DNA of 21,693 bases from a virus: IMG/VR virus record IMGVR_UViG_3300034198_001704, positions 1 through 21,693 of that record. One strand, given 5' to 3'. Of the stretch, positions 7,908 to 16,051 are shown piece after piece. A program made the translations under genes and the position numbers. Positions within the stretch are counted from its first letter, which is position 1. Every line of letters starts with the position of its first letter. The notes under the pieces were generated by a model. That model did no database searches and had not been told where the DNA came from. It worked only from the letters and a program-made list of their open reading frames with translations.

Positions 7908-10900
7908 ATGGCAGCAGAAGCTAATAACGTAACGCTCTCAACAAATTTCAACGTAGCACCTTTCTACGATGATTTCAATGAGACAAAAAACTTTCATCGC
8001 ATTCTGTTTCGTCCAGGACTAGCTGTACAAGCACGCGAACTCACGCAAATGCAGACGATCCTTCAGAATCAGATTGATCGTTTTGCTTCTAACATTTTTA
8101 AAGAAGGTTCGTCTGTAACTGGATTCACACCTTCTGTAGATATTTTCTATAACTACGTTAAAATTCGCGATAATACAAGTACAGGAACTTCGGTTACTGT
8201 TGATAATCTTCTGAATAAAACTCTTCGTGGTACAACATCGGGTGTTCGTGGTTTAGTCATCAAGGTTAATGATGGTTCTGAAGCAAACACACCTAATTTC
8301 AAAACACTATTCGTTAAATATATCAGCGCCAATACGAATGGCACTAAGCGTTTTTCTAACAATGAAATTCTCACTGATGTTTCTGGTTCCGGATTAACAT
8401 GTAATACGATTACTGCTACACAAGGTGGAACAGCTGGATATTCATTTGTTGTTAATTTTGACGCCGGAGTTGTTTACGCTAAAGATCACTTTATTCGTGT
8501 TCCTTCTCAAACTGTTGTTGTTGGCAAATACACAAACACACCAACAGCAAAAGTTGGTTTCGATATCAGCGAACAGATTATAACCGAATTATCAGATTCA
8601 TCTCTACTTGATCCTGCGTCTGGTTCTTATAATTATGCTGCTCCAGGTGCTTCTCGCCTAAAGCTAGTTGTTAATGTCGCTTCTTATGCTATCACCGCTC
8701 CTGTATCGAACACATTCGTAGAAATCCTTCAAGTAAAAGAAGGTATTCTACAATCAATCAATGATCGTCCGCAATATGCTGCTATTCGTGATTATATAGC
8801 GAGCCGTACATCAGACGAGTCTGGTGATTATATCGTAAATGGATATGGTATTTCATTGAATGAAAGCCTTAAGACTTCTACGAATTTTGGTTATTCCGTA
8901 ACAGGAAATTCAAACTATTTGATCGCCACAGTACAACCTGGAAAAGCTTATGTAAAAGGATATGACGTAACTCGTTTAGTTCCTACAAATCTAGGTGTTC
9001 GTAAAGCAACTGATTATGCTTCTGTTCAATCGGCAAAATCTCTTGTTGATTATGGTAACTATCTTATCTGCGATAACGTTGTTGGTGCTTGGGACTTAAA
9101 TTATCAGACTCGCGTAACACTACGCGATACACAAGCTAACTCTGTTTCTCAGAAAACATATTCACTAACCACATTCCCAGGCGCGCAAATTGGTACTGCT
9201 CGCGTGCGCGGCATTGAATATTACTCAGGTACGCCTGGTGCTCCAGACGCTCAGTATAAAGTATATGTAACCGACATTAAAATGAACGCAGGTAAGTCTT
9301 TCGTTCAGGTTCAGTCTCTTGCTGCTAATACAGGAACTGGATCTGCTAACGGTAAGGCTGACATTCTTTACTCAAATGGTCTTAATGCAAACACATATGA
9401 TGCATCATTTGATCGTGCTATATTTAAGCTTCCTGCTAATTATGTTCGTCGTTTAAGAGATACGAGCGGAAACGTAAACAATGACTACAGTTTCTATAAG
9501 TCTTTTGATATTACGTTCAATACGAGCGGTGTAGCAACAATCAACACAGGTGATACTTCAGAAACATTTGACGGTTCTGGTGTACTTAGTGATGATGGAA
9601 CTCGTACCGACTTTTATATCGTTGCTCGCACTGCATCAAATACTGCTACTCTAACAGGTAAAGTTAACGTAACAAACGCAGGTAACACTATCACTGCGTT
9701 TGGTGGTACAGGTACAGCATTCTCGACTCAGGTCAACAAAGGTGATATCATTTCTGTTGCTAATAGTGGTGATTATGTCGTAAGTTCTGTTAATAGCGAT
9801 ACTTCTCTTAATATCTACGGAACGATTTCTGGAACCAAAACTAATATGCCTTATTTCAAGAAATTTAAGGCTGGTCAGGTTCTTGATTTCGCTGGAACAG
9901 GTAAAGCAGGCAATCGTACTATCACAATTTCTGGCACACCTTCGACAGTAGCAACACTTGCGCTGAATGAAGGAACTATCGGTTCGACTCTTTCTGCTAA
10001 AGCTATCGTAACGCTCAACAAGATTGATGGACAAGAAGCTGCAAAAACAGTTGTTCGTAATCGTCTTGTTCAGGTTAACGTAGGCGTTGGTGGTGGAACT
10101 TCTTATACTGCCAACACAACTGGTCCGTGGCCTCTTGGTATGTCTGATGGTTTCCAGCTCATTTCTGTTCGTAAGAAAACAGGAACAACTTGGTCAACAA
10201 CAACTGATGGTACAGACGTAACAAGTCATTTCACGCTTGATACAGGAATGACAGATAACTATTATGATCACGCTAAACTTGTTAAGAAACCAGCAAGTTC
10301 GTTGACAATTACAAATGGCGAATCGATATTAGTCAAGTTTGACCATTTCACACACAGCTATTCATCTGGTGTCGGTTATTTTTCTGTAGATTCTTATCCA
10401 GTGAACGATTCTACAGCTGGAACAGATACGACAAAAATTTATACGTATCAAATTCCTTTATATACTTCTAAAAACGACGGAACTACTTACGACCTAAGAA
10501 ACTGTATCGACATTCGTCCTCGCGTTTCAGATTCTGCGAATAGCGTTTCTGCGTTGACTAACATTTCTAAAAATCCTTTGACAGCTATCACATTTGATCA
10601 GCCATCTGGTGGGTTGCATTTCTCTCCTCCAGGACAAGATTTTACAACAGATCTTGATTATTATCTAAGAAGAAAAGACATAATCACACTAAACAAAGAT
10701 GGTTCGTTTAAAGTAACTGAAGGCATTCCTGAAGTACAACCAAGAACACCAAATATCGTTTCTGATGCTATGACTCTTGGTGTAGTCAATCTTGCTCCAT
10801 ATCCTTCGGTTTCTCAGGAAATTGGTCGTCAAGTAAATCGTCTTGATTTAGCTTCAACACTAACAAAAGTTAAGAACGAACGTTTCACTATGCGTGATAT

Positions 10901-13900
10901 CGGTGTAATCCGTGATCGCGTTGATAATTTAGAATACTATACTTCACTTAATGCTCTTGAAAAGAATGCGAAAGACCTATTGATACCTGATACTAATGGT
11001 TTAGATCGCTTTAAGAATGGTATTCTGGTAGATTCGTTTAGTGGTCACAATATAGGTAATGTTCACGACGCTGATTATAAAATTTCTATCGACGCTTCCG
11101 CAAAAGAAGCTCGTCCTCTATTCGACGTACAGAACGTAGAATTCCGTTATGCTTCGGCTAACTCTTCTAATGTTGTTCGTACTAACGTAACAACTTCTGG
11201 TGTTTCGAAAGATCAGTGCGTCACTCTTAACGTGCAGTTAAGCAATCAATATAAGCCAGAAGCAACAGTTTCCTCTGGTGGAGCTACTGCTACAATTCGC
11301 AATACTGTATATCTACCAACTGGATATACTGCTTTGTATCTAGAAAACGCCACTGGTAATTTTGCTGTAGGTTCGAATCTTTCATCAAGTGATGGTGTTG
11401 CTTCGATGACGATTCAGCAAGTATTCACAACTACTCCAGGCGATCTAGTAACACTACCTTATTCTCATAAGGTTCTAGTCGAGCAACCATTTGCCACAAC
11501 AACAAGAAACGCTATCGGTACTTTCTATAACTATGTTGGTGAAATTCAGCTTAATCCTGATAGTGATTACTGGTGCGACACAACAAATCGTCCTGATGTT
11601 AATGTTAACGTAGATCTTAACACCGATAACTGGATGTGGTTGTCTAATTCATGGCAAACAGATTGGAATAACTGGACAACTATATGGACAGGTCAGGAAA
11701 ATCTTACTTCGTCCACAACTTCGGTGACTGGTCAATATAATAGACCAAACGCAGACGGATCGCAAGATATCGTCCAAACTTCCGTAACACAGAATTTATA
11801 CACAACACCAACAACTGAAGCTAGAACAGGTACGAAACCTGTAGTTACTGCCGTAAACGACAAACAGTCTTTCGGTAAAGTAATTAGAGACGTAAATGTT
11901 CAACCTTATATGCGTTCTAAGCGCATATTGTTCAAAGCTGTCGGTCTTAAGCCTAGTAGCCGCGTGTACGCTTTCTTTGACAACGTAAAGGTTGGTGATT
12001 ATGTCACACCTCTGACAGAAACAGAATATAACAATGGCGGCAACGGAAAATCAGCCGGTAAACAAGCACCATTGACTTACTCAGCTGGTTCAAATCTAGT
12101 CACAGATTCTAGTGGAAATGTGTATGGATTCTTTGATCTGCCTAACGATACAAGTTTGAAATTCCGTACTGGTCAACGTAAATTCCGCATAACAGATAAT
12201 CCAACAAATTCTCTTGTATTTGGAACTCAGACAACTTCTGCCGAAACATATTACACAGCAGAAGGTTTGATGGCTGGAACTTCAGAACTAACTCTTTCTA
12301 CTCGTCGACCTGTAATTACCAATCAGTCTTTGGTAGAAAATCGTACTGGAGCGCTGAATCGTTGGACTTCTAGTAATGGCGAACAAGTTATCGGTCTTGT
12401 TCCTGCGCCAATCGGTGGTGATGGTGATGCTGGTTCTTCTGGTGGTGGTGGTGGATGTGGTGGTAGTTGTGGTGGCTCAGACCCAATTGCTCAGTCGTTC
12501 TTGATTACTGGTCTACTTAAGACTAAGAATCAAACTTCTGGTATGTTTATCACTAAGGTAGATTTGTTCTTCGCTACTAAGGATAACACATTCCCTGTAA
12601 CTATTCAGTTGCAAGAATTAGACCCTATCACTTCTGCTGTAACGAATCGTGTTGTTCCGTTTTCTCGTGTCATCATGCAACCTTCTCAGGTTAACGTAAG
12701 TGATGACGCTTCGGCTGCAACTCCAATATATTTCCCATCTCCAGTATATCTAGAAGAAAACAAAGAATATGCTATTTCGGTTATCCCAGCTGGATGTAAT
12801 CCAAACTACAGCTGCTGGACTGCGGTTCTAGGCGAAAAAGATATCACAACTGGAAATCGTGTTGCACAACAACCAGCTTCTGGGTTCTTATTCACCTCAG
12901 CCAATCAACGTACTTGGGTTCCTGTAGAATCAGAAGACCTAAAGTTCACAGTTTACTATGCTGAGTTTGACAAAACAACACCTGGAACTATGATCATTAA
13001 AAATGAAGGTCGTGATTATCTAACTGTATCTAATTCTACGGGAGTATTCAGTAAGTATGGTGAATTTATTCATGGAGAAACAACCCTAAGAGCTAAGACA
13101 ACTTTTGCAAATACGAAATCTGTAAATACAAATGTGACATACGTTCAGGGTATGGTTTCTGGTGCTACCGGAACGATAACTTCATTTTCTGTTGGTCAGA
13201 TTAATGTTAAGAATGTATCAACTAATGTGAAGTTTAAAGGTGGTGAAGCAATTCGTATTCGTAATACGAATTCAACAACCGGCGTTATTATCGGTAACAC
13301 AGCAGGAAGTACTCTGTACTCAACAACAACTCCTGTAGGTTCGTTACAGTATTACGATGTTGTGAATTTTTCTAATACGAAACTTCACGTTGCTAATATG
13401 TCATATACGAACAGCGGACCAGCATATGCTAACTCTCGTATATTCAAAGTGAATAGTTATGTTAAGGGTCAGACAAATGGATATAGTGCTAAGATCATAT
13501 CCATAGATAATTTGGTTGCAGATACGATTAATCTTCAGATTGATAGTATTCTGCCTTCAAACACAAATCTAACTGCATCAGCTAAGTATGCCACGAGCAC
13601 TAGTGCGCGCGATTCATCATTCTTTAATCTTAAGATTAATGATAATACCGAACTATCTTCACCTCGTTATATCCTAAGCCGAAGTGTAGAGTCTAACACA
13701 GCTGCTTCATCAGCAACTATGGCTACAAATAAATCTGGCGAAGTAAAGTTGACACTAAGAAGTTTCAACCTACACGGTTCTCCAGCAGTTGATATTCGTC
13801 GTATGGCAAATATCGTAGTAAACAACCTGATTAGTTCTAATGCTGAAATCGGTTCATCTGAAGATTGGGTGCAGTTTGGTGGTAGATCTAAATCACGCTA

Positions 13901-14369
13901 TATAACTCGTATCGTAACTCTTGCTGATGGACAAGATGCGGAAGACCTTCGCGTATATCTTGCTGCATATAAACCTCCTGGTTCTGATGTTAAGGTATAT
14001 GTCAAGGTTCTACATAGCGAAGACAGTGATGCATTTACAGCTACTCGTTGGGTTCCGATGAATCTAACCACAGGTGAAGGATATGCTACTGTAGGAAAGT
14101 ATTCAAGCAGCCAGAATCGTACAAACTATATCGAGTTTGTTTACGATATGCCTACTTTCCCGACAACTGCAATTACAGATTCTTCTGGTCGTGCTATCAA
14201 TCAGTATGGTGCTAATACTACGAATAATAGCATATTTGAGTATCGCAACTCTGGTAAAGCTCGTTTCACTGGATTCAAGCAGTTTTCTATCAAGGTTGTG
14301 TTGACAAACGATACGAGCTCTAATCCACCCCGTATTCATGAATTGCGAGCAATCGCGCTACAGAGATAA
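7908..14369 (+). CDS. Giant DUF4815/VrlC-like virion structural protein
   Basis: This is a 2153-residue protein, the largest in the window. The N-terminus has FHRILFRPGLAVQARELTQM (residues 30-49) then QTILQNQIDRFA, the hallmark of DUF4815 proteins of T4-like phages (called VrlC-like in cyanophages). These are virion proteins thought to belong to the baseplate or tail periphery. Later landmarks are a Trp-rich patch (W1242 to W1260, six Trp in 19 residues), MRSKRILFKAVGLKPSSRVY with FFDN (about residues 1335-1360), and KFRTGQRKFRITD (about residues 1417-1430). A Gly-rich hinge carries C1517 and C1521. Directly after it comes DPIAQSFLI (from residue 1525), which opens a beta-rich lectin-like segment. 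The C-terminal 300 residues are again beta-rich. Residues 582-650 repeat a module found in the gp7- and gp8-like proteins. AAGG 8 bases before ATG 7908 supports the start. It occupies the gp9/gp10 position, but I see no clear gp9 or gp10. Confidence 0.85.
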   Translation: MAAEANNVTLSTNFNVAPFYDDFNETKNFHRILFRPGLAVQARELTQMQTILQNQIDRFASNIFKEGSSVTGFTPSVDIFYNYVKIRDNTSTGTSVTVDNLLNKTLRGTTSGVRGLVIKVNDGSEANTPNFKTLFVKYISANTNGTKRFSNNEILTDVSGSGLTCNTITATQGGTAGYSFVVNFDAGVVYAKDHFIRVPSQTVVVGKYTNTPTAKVGFDISEQIITELSDSSLLDPASGSYNYAAPGASRLKLVVNVASYAITAPVSNTFVEILQVKEGILQSINDRPQYAAIRDYIASRTSDESGDYIVNGYGISLNESLKTSTNFGYSVTGNSNYLIATVQPGKAYVKGYDVTRLVPTNLGVRKATDYASVQSAKSLVDYGNYLICDNVVGAWDLNYQTRVTLRDTQANSVSQKTYSLTTFPGAQIGTARVRGIEYYSGTPGAPDAQYKVYVTDIKMNAGKSFVQVQSLAANTGTGSANGKADILYSNGLNANTYDASFDRAIFKLPANYVRRLRDTSGNVNNDYSFYKSFDITFNTSGVATINTGDTSETFDGSGVLSDDGTRTDFYIVARTASNTATLTGKVNVTNAGNTITAFGGTGTAFSTQVNKGDIISVANSGDYVVSSVNSDTSLNIYGTISGTKTNMPYFKKFKAGQVLDFAGTGKAGNRTITISGTPSTVATLALNEGTIGSTLSAKAIVTLNKIDGQEAAKTVVRNRLVQVNVGVGGGTSYTANTTGPWPLGMSDGFQLISVRKKTGTTWSTTTDGTDVTSHFTLDTGMTDNYYDHAKLVKKPASSLTITNGESILVKFDHFTHSYSSGVGYFSVDSYPVNDSTAGTDTTKIYTYQIPLYTSKNDGTTYDLRNCIDIRPRVSDSANSVSALTNISKNPLTAITFDQPSGGLHFSPPGQDFTTDLDYYLRRKDIITLNKDGSFKVTEGIPEVQPRTPNIVSDAMTLGVVNLAPYPSVSQEIGRQVNRLDLASTLTKVKNERFTMRDIGVIRDRVDNLEYYTSLNALEKNAKDLLIPDTNGLDRFKNGILVDSFSGHNIGNVHDADYKISIDASAKEARPLFDVQNVEFRYASANSSNVVRTNVTTSGVSKDQCVTLNVQLSNQYKPEATVSSGGATATIRNTVYLPTGYTALYLENATGNFAVGSNLSSSDGVASMTIQQVFTTTPGDLVTLPYSHKVLVEQPFATTTRNAIGTFYNYVGEIQLNPDSDYWCDTTNRPDVNVNVDLNTDNWMWLSNSWQTDWNNWTTIWTGQENLTSSTTSVTGQYNRPNADGSQDIVQTSVTQNLYTTPTTEARTGTKPVVTAVNDKQSFGKVIRDVNVQPYMRSKRILFKAVGLKPSSRVYAFFDNVKVGDYVTPLTETEYNNGGNGKSAGKQAPLTYSAGSNLVTDSSGNVYGFFDLPNDTSLKFRTGQRKFRITDNPTNSLVFGTQTTSAETYYTAEGLMAGTSELTLSTRRPVITNQSLVENRTGALNRWTSSNGEQVIGLVPAPIGGDGDAGSSGGGGGCGGSCGGSDPIAQSFLITGLLKTKNQTSGMFITKVDLFFATKDNTFPVTIQLQELDPITSAVTNRVVPFSRVIMQPSQVNVSDDASAATPIYFPSPVYLEENKEYAISVIPAGCNPNYSCWTAVLGEKDITTGNRVAQQPASGFLFTSANQRTWVPVESEDLKFTVYYAEFDKTTPGTMIIKNEGRDYLTVSNSTGVFSKYGEFIHGETTLRAKTTFANTKSVNTNVTYVQGMVSGATGTITSFSVGQINVKNVSTNVKFKGGEAIRIRNTNSTTGVIIGNTAGSTLYSTTTPVGSLQYYDVVNFSNTKLHVANMSYTNSGPAYANSRIFKVNSYVKGQTNGYSAKIISIDNLVADTINLQIDSILPSNTNLTASAKYATSTSARDSSFFNLKINDNTELSSPRYILSRSVESNTAASSATMATNKSGEVKLTLRSFNLHGSPAVDIRRMANIVVNNLISSNAEIGSSEDWVQFGGRSKSRYITRIVTLADGQDAEDLRVYLAAYKPPGSDVKVYVKVLHSEDSDAFTATRWVPMNLTTGEGYATVGKYSSSQNRTNYIEFVYDMPTFPTTAITDSSGRAINQYGANTTNNSIFEYRNSGKARFTGFKQFSIKVVLTNDTSSNPPRIHELRAIALQR

Positions 14370-14370
14370 T

Positions 14371-14589
14371 ATGACAAAAGTCGTAAAAGTAAAAGAATCG
14401 CCTAATCTAGTTCGTGATTTGTCTAGCCAGGCGATTCTTAATACAGATAAAACAGGGCTTATAGCATATAAAAAATCTCGTGAAAAGCAAAAAGAAATAA
14501 CGGCTGCTGTTGACGATATAAATAATATGAAGCAAGATATCAACGATCTTAAGACGCTTATGCAGCGCATTTTAGACAAGATAGGATAA
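14371..14589 (+). CDS. Small conserved-looking coiled-coil phage protein
   Basis: This is a 72-residue protein starting at ATG 14371, one base after the stop of the giant protein. An in-frame upstream ATG at 14338 would overlap that gene by 32 bases and is less likely. The N-terminal half (KESPNLVRDLSSQAILNTDK, residues 8-27, then YKKSREKQ) resembles small proteins encoded beside fibre genes in many T4-like phages, with a 'NLVRD...AILNTD...Y' pattern. The rest is a heptad-like helix (ITAAVDDINNMKQDINDLKT and following), suggesting an oligomeric coiled coil. The function is not known to me. Position suggests a baseplate or fibre accessory component. Confidence 0.75.
   Translation: MTKVVKVKESPNLVRDLSSQAILNTDKTGLIAYKKSREKQKEITAAVDDINNMKQDINDLKTLMQRILDKIG
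14517..14524 (+). promoter_or_regulatory. Possible internal late promoter ahead of the tail fibre
   Basis: An exact TATAAATA lies inside the 72-residue gene, 69 bases upstream of the tail fibre ATG at 14593. T4-like late promoters can lie within upstream genes, so it could give the fibre genes extra transcription. It also simply encodes Asp-Ile-Asn-Asn in an AT-rich frame, so chance is a fair alternative. Confidence 0.3.
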
Positions 14590-14592
14590 GCA

Positions 14593-16044
14593 ATGGCATT
14601 ACTCGCTAACGTCTCTCTTACTAATACATTTGATACGTGGCGTACTCGCACGAATCAACTTGTTACTCGTATCAATCAGTTCGCGATTAATGAGTCTTCT
14701 CTCTATGCTAACACGCTTACTTCTAACACGGCATTTACCGCTAAGGGAACTGCTACTGTAACAGGCTTACTTACTGCGTCTGGTCGTGCTACTATAGGAA
14801 CTAATCTGACGGTTTCTGGTAACACTACTATAGGTGCTGCTGGTAAAACTGCTAACGTAACTGGTTGGTTTGGCGTTCTTGGTCGTGCTTCAGTTTCAAC
14901 TAATCTTTGGGTATCAGGCAACACAAATTTCGGTGGTGTTAATAAGGTTTCTAATACAACTGGATGGTTCGGCGTCAATGGTCGCGCAACCGTAGCAACA
15001 AATTTGTTCGTAGGTGGAAATACTACGATTGCTGGTGCACTGAATATCAATGGTGCTATTAACCTCGGCGACGCTTCTACAGACCTTCTTACTGTAACTG
15101 GTCGCGCTACTATCGGACAAAATCTAAGTGTTTCCGGCAATACGACTCTTGGTGGTGCTAATAAAACTATAACAATGGGTGGCGCTGCTTCTACCCTAAC
15201 AATCGGTGGAGCTGGGCATACAACTAACACAACTGGTTGGTTCGGCGTTGCTGGTCGTGCGACAGTTTCAACCAATCTGTTTGTTGGTGCGAATACTACT
15301 GTTGTAGGCAGACTAGGTGTAGGAACCTCTTCACCTTCGGTAAAAATACACTCATCTTCAGTAAGTTCTGGCGACGGAATTATGTCCGAATACACCGGAA
15401 GTTCTCAGTATGCTTCGGCATCCGTGAGACTTAGAACAGGCGTAGGCACAACTAACCAAAGAGAAGTTCACCTTTATAACTATGTCCAAGATGCCAGTAA
15501 CCTTTATGGTAATTTTGCTATAGGTCAATTTAACGGGTCTGGAAGTTATATACAGACTTTAGCACAATATGATATGAATGGTAACATTTGGTCATTTAAT
15601 ACTGCGGGTGCAGAACGACTGCGTATCGCAGCAAGCGGTGAAGTAGTTGCTTATAATTCGATGACGGTCACAAAGAACCTAACAGTTTCTGGTAACACCA
15701 CGATTAACGGCACAACAACCGATAAGTCAAACGCTTTATCACAAACTCTAACAGACGGTGCTACAATCAACTGGGACGTATCACTTGGTCGTGTTGCTAC
15801 AGTAACTCTTGGTGCTGCTGGTCGTACAATGGCTGCACCAACCAATCTAAAGGTTGGCACATATATCCTTCGCGTGTATCAAGACGGTACAGGCTCGCGC
15901 ACGATCACGACATGGAACTCAGTATTCAAATGGACTGCTGCTGTTGCTCCTGTGCTTTCAACAGGTGCAAGTAAACTAGATATTATAACATTCTTTTCTG
16001 ACGGAACTAACCTCTATGGCTCATATCTACCAGATATGAGATAA
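14593..16044 (+). CDS. Tail fibre protein with GRAT/GNTT repeats
   Basis: This is a 483-residue fibre protein. Residues 1-60 (ANVSLTNTFDTWRTRTNQLV at 5-24) are the usual N-terminal attachment segment of short phage fibres. Residues 64-247 are five or six imperfect copies of a beta-helix-like unit, 'GRATxxTNLxVxGNTTxGGxNK', often followed by 'TGWFGV'. A further copy (LTVSGNTTING) lies around residue 370. After the first block comes a more varied region (residues 248-345) containing 'AERLRIAASGEV'. The C-terminal 100 residues (VTLGAAGRTMAAPTNLKVGT, then RVYQDGTGSRTI, KLDIITFFSDGTNLYGSY) form a globular tip domain common in phage and prophage fibres. I see no peptidase S74 chaperone. It lies between a small coiled-coil gene and a glycine-rich adhesin gene, so this is the host-recognition module. 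Repeat number and tip sequence are likely fast-evolving. Confidence 0.88.
   Translation: MALLANVSLTNTFDTWRTRTNQLVTRINQFAINESSLYANTLTSNTAFTAKGTATVTGLLTASGRATIGTNLTVSGNTTIGAAGKTANVTGWFGVLGRASVSTNLWVSGNTNFGGVNKVSNTTGWFGVNGRATVATNLFVGGNTTIAGALNINGAINLGDASTDLLTVTGRATIGQNLSVSGNTTLGGANKTITMGGAASTLTIGGAGHTTNTTGWFGVAGRATVSTNLFVGANTTVVGRLGVGTSSPSVKIHSSSVSSGDGIMSEYTGSSQYASASVRLRTGVGTTNQREVHLYNYVQDASNLYGNFAIGQFNGSGSYIQTLAQYDMNGNIWSFNTAGAERLRIAASGEVVAYNSMTVTKNLTVSGNTTINGTTTDKSNALSQTLTDGATINWDVSLGRVATVTLGAAGRTMAAPTNLKVGTYILRVYQDGTGSRTITTWNSVFKWTAAVAPVLSTGASKLDIITFFSDGTNLYGSYLPDMR
14782..15333 (+). repeat. Imperfect in-frame fibre repeats
   Basis: Repeated coding units give 'GRATxxTNLxVxGNTT' with variable spacers. 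Three of them are introduced by 'TTGWFGV' or 'VTGWFGV' (around 14860, 14960 and 15235). DNA copies are similar but not identical, including GGTTGGTT(T/C)GGCGTT before the unit. The pattern fits a triple-stranded beta-helical fibre shaft. Confidence 0.85.
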
Positions 16045-16051
16045 GGATGAA

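Noticed and set aside
14338-14370. Earlier ATG for the 72-residue coiled-coil gene
   Set aside because: It would add eleven residues encoded by the end of the giant gene. ATG 14371 directly follows that gene's stop and starts the recognisable sequence.
14703-15395. A 230-residue open frame on the minus strand inside the tail fibre gene
   Set aside because: It is a mirror of the repeated fibre codons (Val/Pro/Ala-rich, repetitive), has no ribosome site, and lies fully inside a convincing plus-strand gene.
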